Positions 40,792 through 50,381 of a stretch of DNA of 60,210 nucleotides are shown here, one piece after another. How positions within the stretch are numbered: the stretch's first letter is position 1; every line of letters starts with the position of its first letter. Position numbers and translations under genes: made by a program. Under the pieces are notes generated by a model. That model had not been told where the DNA came from. It did not search any database and worked only from the letters and a program-made list of their open reading frames with translations. Location: the NCBI RefSeq assembly GCF_050937815.1, contig NZ_JACDIJ010000012.1:1-60210 (forward strand), read 5' to 3'. Source of the stretch: Treponema_C sp050937815 (GTDB lineage: Bacteria > Spirochaetota > Spirochaetia > Treponematales > Treponemataceae).

Positions 40792-43700
40792 ATGTTCGCG
40801 AAAAGCCGGACGGTGAATCGTCAATACATAGGAAAAAATATCCGCAATTTTATGGAACTGCCGAATCTGATAGACATTCAGCTTCAGTCTTATGAGGGTT
40901 TTTTGCAAAGAGAAAAACTCGACAATCATAAGCCGCTTGCCGTTCAGGGTCTTGAAGAGGTTTTCCGTTCTACATTCCCCATTGAAAGTCCTAACGGGGA
41001 TATGCTTTTGGAATATGAATATTACGAGCTGGATGAAGCAAATATCAAATATACGGAATTGGAATGTAAGCAAAAAGAGCTTACCTATTCGGTTCCTTTA
41101 AAAGCCCGTATCAATTTGATTTTTCAGCAAACGGGGGAAATTCGCCAAAAAAGTATATATATGGGCGATATTCCGCTTATGACCGAACGGGGGACCTTTA
41201 TTATAAACGGTGCCGAACGGGTTGTCGTTTCTCAGATTCACCGTTCTCCCGGCGTTATTTTTAACCATGAAAAAGGCGTTTACTCAAGCCGCATTATTCC
41301 TTATCGCGGAAGCTGGCTTGAATTTGAGATAGACCAAAAAAAAGAACTTATTTATGCAAAAATCGACCGTAAAAAACGCATTCTCGGAACCATCTTTTTG
41401 CGTGCACTGGGTTTCAGTACGCGAGAAGAAATTATCCGTATGTTTTACGATGTTGAAAAAATAAAACTTAAAGATACCCGCGAATTTAAAGAATCCTTAG
41501 TAGGGAAAGTTCTTGCCGATGCGGTATATGTAAAAGACAGCGAAACCGGCGAACAAAAAAAATTATTTCGTGCGAGCGAAAAACTTCAGCCGCACAATAT
41601 AAATGAACTTTTTTTATATCCCGAAATAAAAACATTATCGGTTATTAAATTTGAAGGGGAAACGTCCCTCGATTCCCAAATGATTATAAACTGTTTCGAC
41701 AGAGAAGAAATCCGCTTCGTAAAAGAAGGCTCGCAATCGGATGAGCCTACGCTTGAAGACGCTCTTTCGGCGGTTTACCAAGTGCTTATGCCCGGCGAGC
41801 CGATTACTGTGGAAGTCGCCGAAAAAGACCTGCACAGCATGTTTTTTTCGCCGCGCCGCTATGATTTGGGCAGAGTCGGCCGTTACAAGCTGAATAAAAA
41901 ATTCGACGTAAAAGAACCGATAACCGAACATACCTTGGTAAAACAAGATATTATCGCAACGATGAAATTCCTTATGAAGGTGTATATCGGCGATGAAAAT
42001 ATAGACGATATCGACCACTTGGGAAATCGGCGCGTGCGTTCCGTCGGCGAACTTATGACAAATCAGTTAAAAACCGCTTTTAACAGAATGGAACGTATCG
42101 CAAAAGAGCGCATGGGACTTAAAGAAACCGAAACGATGAAGCCTCAGGATCTTATTTCAATAAAACCGATAGTCGCGTCGATAAAAGAATTTTTCGGTTC
42201 GAGTCAGCTTTCCCAATTTATGGATCAAGTAAACCCGCTTGCCGAGCTTACTCACAAGCGCCGTCTTAACGCTTTGGGTCCCGGCGGCCTTTCACGCGAC
42301 CGCGCTGGTTTTGAAGTGCGCGACGTTCACTATACTCACTACGGCCGCATGTGTCCGATTGAAACGCCCGAAGGTCCGAATATCGGTCTTATCGTGTCGC
42401 TTGCAATTTATACACGCGTAAACGAATACGGATTTTTGGAAGCGCCGTATCGCAAACTTGAGAACGGAAAAGCTACGGATCAGGTTGACTTTTTGTCGGC
42501 TATGGATGAAGACCGTTATTATATCGGTCAGGTTTCCGTCAGTATGAATGAGGACGGTTCTTTTGCCGCCGAACGGATTGCCTGCCGACACTACGGTGAT
42601 TATACTTCTCGCAACCCGAAAGACGTCCAATATATGGATGTGTCGCCCAAGCAGATTATTTCGGTGTCTGCGGCCCTTATTCCCTTTTTGGAGCATGACG
42701 ACGCAAACCGCGCCCTTATGGGCTGTAACATGCAGCGCCAAGCCGTACCTCTTTTATTTCCCGAACCTCCGCGGGTGGGAACCGGTATGGAAGCAAAATG
42801 CGCTTATGATTCGGGCGTTCTTATAAAAGCAAAGCGGGCCGGAACGGTCAGCTATCTTACCTCGGAAGAAATACGAGTAAAGCCCGATAAGCAAAAGGAT
42901 GCCGACGATTTTGACCGCTACACGATGTTAAAATATCAGCGCACGAACCAAGATACTTGTTATCATCAACGGCCTGTTGTGGCAATCGGACAAAAGATAA
43001 AAAAAGGCGAAGTTCTTGCCGACGGACCGGCAACGGTAAACGGCGAACTTGCCTTGGGACGCAATATTTTAGTCGGTTTTGTGCCTTGGAACGGATATAA
43101 TTACGAAGATGCCGTATTGATTTCGCAGCGTGTTGTCCGCGACGATATGTTTACATCGATTCACATTAAGGAATTTACGATTGAGATTCGCGAAACGAAA
43201 CTCGGACCGGAAAAAATAACCCGTGATATTCCCAATACAAGTGAAAAAACCTTAGATAATCTTGATGCCGAAGGTATTATCCGTATCGGTGCGAAAGTGC
43301 GTTCGGGCGATATTTTGGTAGGAAAGGTAACGCCCAAAAGCGAAACCGACACTACCCCCGAATTTAAACTGCTTAATTCGATTTTCGGTGAAAAAGCCAA
43401 AGAAGTGCGCGATTCGTCATTGCGTATTCCGCACGGAATTGAAGGAACCGTTATAGACGTTCAGCGGTTGCGCCGCTCCGAAGGCGACGATTTGAATCCG
43501 GGTGTAGATGAAGTTGTAAAAGTATTGATTGCAACAAAGCGCAAATTGCGTGAAGGCGATAAAATGGCCGGCCGCCACGGAAACAAAGGTATTGTCGCCC
43601 GTATTTTACCGGTTGAAGATATGCCTTATTTGGAAGACGGTACGCCGCTTGACGTATGTTTGAACCCCTTGGGCGTTCCTTCCCGCATGAATATCGGTCA

Positions 43701-44301
43701 GATTCTCGAATCCGAACTCGGTCTTGCAGGCTTGTTCCTTGACGAATGGTATGAGTCTCCCGTTTTCCAATCGCCTTCAAGAGACCAGATTGAAGAAAAA
43801 CTTAAAAAGGCGGGCTTTAAAACCAATTCAAAAGCGGTATTGCGCGACGGACGCACGGGAGATCCCTTCCAAAACGAAGTATTTGTCGGCGTTATTTATT
43901 ACTTAAAGCTGCATCACTTGGTAGACGATAAAATGCACGCCCGTTCCACCGGCCCGTATTCGCTCGTTACCCAACAGCCCTTGGGCGGTAAAGCGCAATT
44001 CGGCGGTCAGCGTTTGGGAGAAATGGAAGTATGGGCGCTCGAAGCTTACGGGGCAGCGAATACTTTGCAAGAGTTATTGACGATAAAATCCGACGATATG
44101 AACGGACGATCCAAAATATACGAATCGATTGTAAAAGGCGAACCGTCCACTGCTGCCGGCGTTCCCGAATCCTTTAACGTTTTAGTACAGGAATTACGCG
44201 GGCTTGCCCTCGATTTTACCATCTATGATGTAAAAGGCAAGCAAATAGCGCTTACCGAACGCGATGAAGAGCTCATAGCAAAGGCGGGCTCGAACTTTTA
44301 A
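40792..44301 (+). CDS. rpoB: DNA-directed RNA polymerase subunit beta
   Basis: Encodes 1169 residues. ATG 40792 follows AAGGGGGA. The Rif pocket reads FFGSSQLSQFMDQVNPLAEL THKRRLNALGPGG: residue 493, equivalent to E. coli Ser531, is Asn (codon 42268-42270). Further conserved blocks include CPIETPEGPNIGLI, GDKMAGRHGNKG and FGGQRLGEMEVWALEAYGA. Shorter than E. coli RpoB because it lacks lineage-specific insertions. Confidence 0.97.
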   Translation: MFAKSRTVNRQYIGKNIRNFMELPNLIDIQLQSYEGFLQREKLDNHKPLAVQGLEEVFRSTFPIESPNGDMLLEYEYYELDEANIKYTELECKQKELTYSVPLKARINLIFQQTGEIRQKSIYMGDIPLMTERGTFIINGAERVVVSQIHRSPGVIFNHEKGVYSSRIIPYRGSWLEFEIDQKKELIYAKIDRKKRILGTIFLRALGFSTREEIIRMFYDVEKIKLKDTREFKESLVGKVLADAVYVKDSETGEQKKLFRASEKLQPHNINELFLYPEIKTLSVIKFEGETSLDSQMIINCFDREEIRFVKEGSQSDEPTLEDALSAVYQVLMPGEPITVEVAEKDLHSMFFSPRRYDLGRVGRYKLNKKFDVKEPITEHTLVKQDIIATMKFLMKVYIGDENIDDIDHLGNRRVRSVGELMTNQLKTAFNRMERIAKERMGLKETETMKPQDLISIKPIVASIKEFFGSSQLSQFMDQVNPLAELTHKRRLNALGPGGLSRDRAGFEVRDVHYTHYGRMCPIETPEGPNIGLIVSLAIYTRVNEYGFLEAPYRKLENGKATDQVDFLSAMDEDRYYIGQVSVSMNEDGSFAAERIACRHYGDYTSRNPKDVQYMDVSPKQIISVSAALIPFLEHDDANRALMGCNMQRQAVPLLFPEPPRVGTGMEAKCAYDSGVLIKAKRAGTVSYLTSEEIRVKPDKQKDADDFDRYTMLKYQRTNQDTCYHQRPVVAIGQKIKKGEVLADGPATVNGELALGRNILVGFVPWNGYNYEDAVLISQRVVRDDMFTSIHIKEFTIEIRETKLGPEKITRDIPNTSEKTLDNLDAEGIIRIGAKVRSGDILVGKVTPKSETDTTPEFKLLNSIFGEKAKEVRDSSLRIPHGIEGTVIDVQRLRRSEGDDLNPGVDEVVKVLIATKRKLREGDKMAGRHGNKGIVARILPVEDMPYLEDGTPLDVCLNPLGVPSRMNIGQILESELGLAGLFLDEWYESPVFQSPSRDQIEEKLKKAGFKTNSKAVLRDGRTGDPFQNEVFVGVIYYLKLHHLVDDKMHARSTGPYSLVTQQPLGGKAQFGGQRLGEMEVWALEAYGAANTLQELLTIKSDDMNGRSKIYESIVKGEPSTAAGVPESFNVLVQELRGLALDFTIYDVKGKQIALTERDEELIAKAGSNF

Positions 44302-44363
44302 GTAAGGGCTGCGGTTTGTTTGCCGCACTTTTACGGAAAAGTTCTTTGTTATAGGAGATAAAG

Positions 44364-47300
44364 ATGCGTGATATTCAAGATTTTGACAGCCTGATGATAA
44401 AGCTTGCTTCGCCGGAAACCATCCGTGCATGGTCATACGGTGAAGTAAAAAAACCGGAAACCATAAATTACCGCACGCTTCGTCCCGAAAAGGACGGATT
44501 GTTTTGCGAGCGGATTTTCGGTACCACAAAAGAATGGGAGTGTTATTGCGGAAAGTTTAAATCGGTACGTTATAAGGGCGTTATCTGCGACCGCTGCGGT
44601 GTTGAAGTAACGCATTTTAAAGTACGCCGCGAACGCATGGGACATATTGAACTTGCCGCCCCCGTATCGCATATTTGGTACTATCGATCGGTACCCAGCC
44701 GTATGGGGCTTTTGCTCGACTTGCAGGTTGCCGCTCTTCGTTCCGTATTATACTATGAAAAATACATTGTCATCGATCCGGGCGACACCGACTTAAAAAA
44801 GATGAGCCTTTTAACCGAAGACGAGTATATGGAAGCTCAAGAACGTTACGGCGGTTCTTTTTCGGCCGGTATGGGTGCCGAAGCTATCAAAACCCTGCTT
44901 GAAAACTTAAACCTTGACGAACTTGCCGCCGAGCTGCGTGCTAAAATGATCGAAAAAGGCCCCAAAAGCGACAAGCATTTGTTAAAGCGCATTGCAATCG
45001 TTGAGAATTTCCGTTCTTCGGGAAACAAGTGTTCGTGGATGATTTTGGATGCAATTCCCGTTATCCCGCCGGAACTGCGCCCCATGGTACAGCTTGACGG
45101 CGGCCGCTTTGCAACGTCGGACTTAAACGATTTATACCGCCGCGTTATCAACCGCAACAACCGCTTAAAACGGCTTATCCAATTGAACGCACCCGATATT
45201 ATTATCTGCAACGAAAAGCGTATGCTTCAAGAAGCGGTCGATTCCCTGTTCGACAACTCCAAGCGCAAACGTGTTGTAAAGGGTGCGTCGAACCGTCCGC
45301 TTAAATCCATTTCCGATATGCTCAAGGGTAAACAGGGCCGTTTTAGGCAAAACCTTTTGGGTAAGCGCGTCGATTATTCCGGCCGATCGGTTATCTGTGT
45401 CGGTCCCGAATTAAAGCTGTGGCAGTGCGGATTGCCGACAAAAATGGCGCTTGAGTTGTTCAAACCCTTTATAATGAAAAAACTGGTCGATAAGGATATC
45501 GTATTCAATATTAAAAAAGCGAAAACCCTTGTCGAAGAAGAATCGAGCGAAGTGTTTGCCATTTTGGATGAAGTGGTACGCGAACATCCGGTTATGCTCA
45601 ACCGCGCTCCGACCTTGCACCGTTTGGGTATTCAAGCTTTTGAACCCGTTTTGGTTGAAGGAAAGGCAATCCGTTTGCACCCGCTTGTTTGTCACGCATT
45701 TAATGCGGACTTCGACGGCGACCAGATGGCCGTTCACGTGCCCCTTACCCAGGCGGCACAAATGGAATGCTGGACATTGATGCTTTCGGCGCGAAACCTT
45801 TTAGACCCTGCAAACGGTAAAACGATTGTGTATCCGTCACAGGATATGGTTTTAGGTATTTACTATTTAACCAAAATCAAACCCTCCGGAAAAGGAACGG
45901 GCAAGCGCTTTAGCAGTGAAAACGAAGCTTTGCTTGCCGCCGAATCCAAAAGTATCGATTGGCAAGCCGAAATAAAAGTGCCTATAAAAAAAGCTCCGTA
46001 TAACGGTGAAGTCATTTCTACAACCGCCGGCCGTATTGTGTTTAACGACGAACTTCCCGCCGAAGCCGAATTTGTAAACAAATTGATGGGCGACAAAGAG
46101 TTAAAACGTCTTATCGAAAAAGTACATAAAACCTGCGGCCCCTGGCTTACCGTAAAAATGCTCGATGCGATTAAAGCTGTCGGCTACCGTTATGCAACTT
46201 TTTTCGGCGCAACCATCTCGATGGACGATATTTTAGTTCCCGAAGAAAAATCGTCGATGATGGAAAAGGCAAACAAAGAAGTCGATTCCATTATGAAGCA
46301 ATATCGTCAGGGACACATCACACAGGACGAACGGTACAACCGTGTCGTCGAAGTATGGTCGAAAACGAACGAAGAACTTACAAATGTTATGATGAAAAAG
46401 CTCGAAAACGACAAAGAGGGCTTTAACACGATTTACATGATGGCTTCTTCCGGAGCGCGCGGAAGCCGCAACCAAATCCGTCAGTTGGCGGGTATGCGCG
46501 GTCTTATGGCAAAGCCGAACGGCGATATTATCGAATTACCCATACGTGCAAACTTTAAAGAAGGTCTTTCGGTTATCGAATTCTTTATTTCCACAAACGG
46601 TGCGCGCAAGGGTTTGGCAGACACCGCTTTAAAAACCGCCGACGCCGGTTATCTTACCCGCCGTCTTGTCGATATTGCCCAAGATGTGGTTATAAACGAA
46701 GAAGACTGCGGTACGATTAACGGAATCGAATATACGGCGATAAAAGACGGAGACGATATAATCGAGCCTTTAAAAGACCGTATTGTCGGCCGTTATACGC
46801 TTGAGCGCGTATTACACCCGATTACGGGCGAACTTTTATGCGATGTAAACGAATATATCGACGATGAATTGGCTGAAAAAATCGATGCAGCCGGTGTGGA
46901 ATCCGTAAAACTTCGCACCGTGTTGACCTGCGAATCGCGTCACGGCGTATGCTGCAAATGCTACGGCCGTAACCTCGCACGCAATAAAATCGTCGAAATC
47001 GGAGAAGCAGTCGGTATTATTGCCGCCCAATCAATCGGTCAGCCGGGTACTCAGTTAACCATGCGTACTTTCCACGTCGGAGGAACCGCTTCTAAGATAA
47101 GCGAAGAAAACCGCATTGTTTTAAAATATCCCGTTTTAATCCAAAATATTTCGGGAACGCATGTTGTTATGAAAGATAAAACATTGCTTTTTACCCGTAA
47201 AGGATCTATGGATGTAACCCATATTTTAAACGAATTTTCAGTGTCGGGCGCATCCTTGCTTGTACAGGACGGAGATCGTGTGCTTAAAGACACGCCGCTT

Positions 47301-48608
47301 TTTGAAGTTAAGGGTAAAAAAACCTTGTCGCCCGAAGCGGCGCGTATTATAGTACGCGGAAAAAAACTGTATTTGGCAAGCAACGATTTAAAGGTTGAAA
47401 TTAAAAACGGTTCGACGGTACCCGTTTCGGCGGGCGATTATGTTGAAGCCGGACAAACCCTTGCAACCTTCGACCCCTTTTCGGACCCGATTATTGCCGA
47501 AGTATCCGGTTATGTTCACTACGAGGATATTATTCCCGGTTCGACTCTTTCCGAAGATTTGGACGAAGAAACGGGAAATATCGAAAAGCGTATTACCGAT
47601 TTGCATTTGGATACCAAACAGCCGCGTATTTTAATTACCGATGAAGCCGGTAACGAACGGGGAAGCTATTACCTTCCCGGAGGAGCGGTTCTTTTGGTTG
47701 ACGACAAGGTGAAAATTGCTGCCGGAACGCCCTTGGCAAAAACCCTAAAAGAATCTTCAAAAACAAGCGATATAACCGGCGGTTTGCCGCGTGTTTCGGA
47801 GTTGTTTGAAGCGCGTAAACCGAAAAACCCCACCGTTTTGGCGCAAATATCGGGTACCGTGCAGTTTAAGGGTATTACAAAGGGTAAGCGCGTTATTGCG
47901 GTTGTCGATAAATACGGTAAAATTTTTGAACATTTGGTGCCGATGACTAAACGGCTTTTAGTGCGCGACGGCGACACGGTTGAAGCCGGAGAACAATTAT
48001 GCGACGGTTCCATCAGCCCCCACGATATTTTGGCTATTTTGGGTGAACATGCGCTTCAAACCTACCTTATGGATGAAATCCAAGAAGTGTACCGTATGCA
48101 GGGGGTAAGCATAAACGACAAGCATATCGGTATTATCGTGCGGCAAATGCTGAGAAAAGTTGAAATCGTTGCGGTCGGCGATACGCACTTTATTTTCGGC
48201 CAACAAGTGGATAAGTACAAATTCCATGAAGAAAATAAAAAGGTTATTGCCGAAGGCGGTCAGCCCGCTATAGCCCGTCCTATGTTCCAGGGAATTACAA
48301 AAGCGTCTTTGAATATCGATTCCTTTATTGCGGCGGCTTCTTTCCAAGAAACCACCCGGGTTTTGACAAATGCGGCTATTGCCGGCGCTGCGGATAATTT
48401 GCGCGGATTAAAGGAAAACGTTATTATCGGTCACCTTATTCCGGCAGGTACGGGTATTCGTAATTACCGCAATGTCAAGCTTTTTGATGAAAATACGGTA
48501 GACCTTGATATTCAAATGAATGAGGTATTGGAGCGCCGGAAACTTGAAAAGGATATGGAATCCGAAATGGAAGACGGTCTGTATGAAACGGAGAATGAAG
48601 AAGATTAG
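44364..48608 (+). CDS. rpoC: DNA-directed RNA polymerase subunit beta'
   Basis: Encodes 1414 residues. The N-terminal zinc site (CYCGKFKSVRYKGVICDRCG), the catalytic loop NADFDGDQMAVHVPL (near 45706-45750), the bridge/trigger-loop region and the second zinc site CESRHGVCCKCYG are all present. The acidic C-terminal tail ends in MEDGLYETENEED. Starts after AGGAGA, 62 bases from rpoB. Confidence 0.97.
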   Translation: MRDIQDFDSLMIKLASPETIRAWSYGEVKKPETINYRTLRPEKDGLFCERIFGTTKEWECYCGKFKSVRYKGVICDRCGVEVTHFKVRRERMGHIELAAPVSHIWYYRSVPSRMGLLLDLQVAALRSVLYYEKYIVIDPGDTDLKKMSLLTEDEYMEAQERYGGSFSAGMGAEAIKTLLENLNLDELAAELRAKMIEKGPKSDKHLLKRIAIVENFRSSGNKCSWMILDAIPVIPPELRPMVQLDGGRFATSDLNDLYRRVINRNNRLKRLIQLNAPDIIICNEKRMLQEAVDSLFDNSKRKRVVKGASNRPLKSISDMLKGKQGRFRQNLLGKRVDYSGRSVICVGPELKLWQCGLPTKMALELFKPFIMKKLVDKDIVFNIKKAKTLVEEESSEVFAILDEVVREHPVMLNRAPTLHRLGIQAFEPVLVEGKAIRLHPLVCHAFNADFDGDQMAVHVPLTQAAQMECWTLMLSARNLLDPANGKTIVYPSQDMVLGIYYLTKIKPSGKGTGKRFSSENEALLAAESKSIDWQAEIKVPIKKAPYNGEVISTTAGRIVFNDELPAEAEFVNKLMGDKELKRLIEKVHKTCGPWLTVKMLDAIKAVGYRYATFFGATISMDDILVPEEKSSMMEKANKEVDSIMKQYRQGHITQDERYNRVVEVWSKTNEELTNVMMKKLENDKEGFNTIYMMASSGARGSRNQIRQLAGMRGLMAKPNGDIIELPIRANFKEGLSVIEFFISTNGARKGLADTALKTADAGYLTRRLVDIAQDVVINEEDCGTINGIEYTAIKDGDDIIEPLKDRIVGRYTLERVLHPITGELLCDVNEYIDDELAEKIDAAGVESVKLRTVLTCESRHGVCCKCYGRNLARNKIVEIGEAVGIIAAQSIGQPGTQLTMRTFHVGGTASKISEENRIVLKYPVLIQNISGTHVVMKDKTLLFTRKGSMDVTHILNEFSVSGASLLVQDGDRVLKDTPLFEVKGKKTLSPEAARIIVRGKKLYLASNDLKVEIKNGSTVPVSAGDYVEAGQTLATFDPFSDPIIAEVSGYVHYEDIIPGSTLSEDLDEETGNIEKRITDLHLDTKQPRILITDEAGNERGSYYLPGGAVLLVDDKVKIAAGTPLAKTLKESSKTSDITGGLPRVSELFEARKPKNPTVLAQISGTVQFKGITKGKRVIAVVDKYGKIFEHLVPMTKRLLVRDGDTVEAGEQLCDGSISPHDILAILGEHALQTYLMDEIQEVYRMQGVSINDKHIGIIVRQMLRKVEIVAVGDTHFIFGQQVDKYKFHEENKKVIAEGGQPAIARPMFQGITKASLNIDSFIAAASFQETTRVLTNAAIAGAADNLRGLKENVIIGHLIPAGTGIRNYRNVKLFDENTVDLDIQMNEVLERRKLEKDMESEMEDGLYETENEED

Positions 48609-48612
48609 TATA

Positions 48613-48642
48613 TTGACAGGAGCTTTCGGTATTTGATATACT
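48613..48642 (+). promoter_or_regulatory. Internal promoter for rpsL-rpsG
   Basis: TTGACA (48613-48618), 18-base spacer, TATACT (48637-48642). The leader that follows can form CATCGCCG/CGGCGATG (near 48650-48681). Confidence 0.7.
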
Positions 48643-48762
48643 GTTAAAACATCGCCGGTTTAGTTCTTTTTCGGCGGCGATGTGCAACTGAATAACAACG
48701 AAAGTTTAATATGTATTTTAGCCGGAGTGCTGGCCGGTTTAGTAAATAGGAGAATAAGGCAC

Positions 48763-49137
48763 ATGCCTACAATTAATCAATTGATCCGTCAGGGTCGTAA
48801 ATCGGTAACGTACAGGACGAAGTCTCCCGCGCTTCAGTCTTGTCCTCAAAAACGTGGTGTATGTACACGTGTTATGACTTTTACGCCTAAAAAGCCGAAT
48901 TCGGCGCTTCGTAAAGTTGCCCGTGTACGTTTAAGTAACGGAATCGAAGTAACCGCCTATATTCCCGGCATCGGACACAACTTGCAGGAACACTCCGTTG
49001 TGCTTATCCGCGGCGGTCGTGTTAAAGATCTTCCCGGTGTGCGCTATCATATTATTAGAGGTACAAAAGATACCCTCGGTGTGGAAGACCGCAAACGCGG
49101 ACGTTCAAAATACGGTGCAAAACGGCCCAAGGCATAG
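48763..49137 (+). CDS. rpsL: 30S ribosomal protein S12
   Basis: Encodes 124 residues from ATG 48763 (AGGAG upstream); longer in-frame starts upstream lack ribosome sites. TPKKPNSALRKVARVRL and the later GGRVKDLPGVRYH loops are wild-type-like, with Lys at the usual streptomycin-related positions. Confidence 0.97.
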   Translation: MPTINQLIRQGRKSVTYRTKSPALQSCPQKRGVCTRVMTFTPKKPNSALRKVARVRLSNGIEVTAYIPGIGHNLQEHSVVLIRGGRVKDLPGVRYHIIRGTKDTLGVEDRKRGRSKYGAKRPKA

Positions 49138-49147
49138 GAGGAAGTAA

Positions 49148-49618
49148 ATGGGAAGAAAAAATAAAAGCGTCAATCGCCCCATTTTACCCGATTCACGCTA
49201 TAACAGTACGGTTATTTCAAAGTTTGTAAGCCGCATGATGCTCGACGGCAAAAAAGCGGTAAGTACGCGTATTATCTATGAAGCGTTGGATACCTTAAAG
49301 GCAAAAACCGAAAAGGATCCCTTAGAAGTATTTTTAAAGGCACTCGATAACGTAAAACCCATGGTTGAAGTAAAATCCCGCCGTGTCGGAGGCGCTACCT
49401 ACCAGGTTCCTATTGAAATCCGCGACAGCCGCCGCGAAGCTTTGGCTATGCGCTGGGTTATTACCGCTGCGCGGAATAAAAGCGGCCGCGGAATGGGCGA
49501 GCGCTTGGCATCCGAACTTTTGGACGCATATAACAATACGGGTACCGCTTACAAGAAGAAGGAAGATACCCACAAAATGGCCGAAGCCAACAAGGCATTC
49601 GCTCACTACCGCTGGTAA
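49148..49618 (+). CDS. rpsG: 30S ribosomal protein S7
   Basis: Encodes 156 residues with GRKNKSVNRPILPDSRYNS, MLDGKKAVSTRIIYEAL, RRVGGATYQVPIEI and the C-terminal ANKAFAHYRW. AGGAGGAAG site. Ends the str-type pair; fusA and tuf do not follow here. Confidence 0.97.
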   Translation: MGRKNKSVNRPILPDSRYNSTVISKFVSRMMLDGKKAVSTRIIYEALDTLKAKTEKDPLEVFLKALDNVKPMVEVKSRRVGGATYQVPIEIRDSRREALAMRWVITAARNKSGRGMGERLASELLDAYNNTGTAYKKKEDTHKMAEANKAFAHYRW

Positions 49619-49655
49619 TTTTAATTTGCACGGATTTATGCCGCTGCAGTAAATG

Positions 49656-49692
49656 AGGCTGTCTAGAACATGCGTTTTAGGCGGCTTTTTTT
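49656..49692 (+). terminator. Rho-independent terminator after rpsG
   Basis: Left arm AGGCTGTCTAGAAC (49656-49669), loop ATGC, right arm GTTTTAGGCGGCTT (49674-49687): 14 pairs, four of them G-U, followed by eight or more T. Confidence 0.8.
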
Positions 49693-49724
49693 TTATAATT
49701 TATAAAACCGGCTGCAAATTTCTA

Positions 49725-49762
49725 TTGACATTTCATTTAAGGTTAGGCTATACTAATTTAAA
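49725..49762 (+). promoter_or_regulatory. feo promoter with DtxR/IdeR-like iron box
   Basis: TTGACA (49725-49730), 18-base spacer, TATACT (49749-49754). The spacer and -10 contain AAGGTTAGGCTATACTAA, matching the DtxR consensus TTAGGTTAGGCTAACCTAA at 16 of 19 positions by my count. Binding here would block the promoter when iron is plentiful. Confidence 0.75.
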
Positions 49763-49782
49763 GAATAAAAAGGGAGTTTTTT

Positions 49783-49995
49783 ATGCCCTTGGCAATGGTT
49801 AGCTGCGGTGAAGTCAGGACGATACGGAATTTTTGCGGCGGCGAAGACATTAAACAACATTTACTCGATATAGGTTTGATTCCCGGAGAAATCGTTCAAG
49901 TTATAGGTGAAAATGCATCCGGTCTTATTTTAAAAGTTAAAGGTGTCCGATTGGCTTTAAATCGCGGTCTTGCGCAAAAAATTATTGTATATTAA
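49783..49995 (+). CDS. feoA: FeoA-domain protein, copy 1
   Basis: Encodes 70 residues, an SH3-like FeoA domain: HLLDIGLIPGEIVQVIGENA, then LKVKGVRLALNRGLAQKI. AAGGGAG site. It belongs to the iron-uptake operon feoA-feoA-feoB. FeoA probably regulates or couples FeoB at the cytoplasmic face. Confidence 0.9.
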   Translation: MPLAMVSCGEVRTIRNFCGGEDIKQHLLDIGLIPGEIVQVIGENASGLILKVKGVRLALNRGLAQKIIVY

Positions 49996-50073
49996 CTTGT
50001 TCCGGATACTAATTAGGGATTGAATTTTCTCGTTCTTAATTTTTATATATTATTTTTATATTTTGGAGGTTGT

Positions 50074-50295
50074 ATGACAGTAGTTGATTTAAAACCGGGT
50101 CAAACGGCTACGGTAAGTACAGTCGGTACCGGCGATCCTCTGCTCAAGCGCAGAATCTTGGATATGGGAATTACTCCCGGTGTGGAAATAACCATGATAA
50201 AATCCGCTCCGTTGGGCGATCCTTTGGAAATTACACTTCGGGGCTATCAGCTTAGTTTGCGGAAACATGAAGCTCAGCAAATTCACTTAAATTAA
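50074..50295 (+). CDS. feoA: FeoA-domain protein, copy 2
   Basis: Encodes 73 residues from ATG 50074 after TGGAGG; an upstream in-frame ATG at 50020 adds a hydrophobic stretch and lacks a site. It has the family core GDPLLKRRILDMGITPGVEITMIKSAPLGDPLEITLRGYQLSLRKHEA. More typical of FeoA than copy 1. Confidence 0.93.
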   Translation: MTVVDLKPGQTATVSTVGTGDPLLKRRILDMGITPGVEITMIKSAPLGDPLEITLRGYQLSLRKHEAQQIHLN

Positions 50296-50381
50296 TTTTT
50301 TCCTTTAAAAATTAGTTTTATAAAACATTTTGAAGAAAACGATTAATTTATGTGTAGGTTTATACATATGAGGAGAGATAT

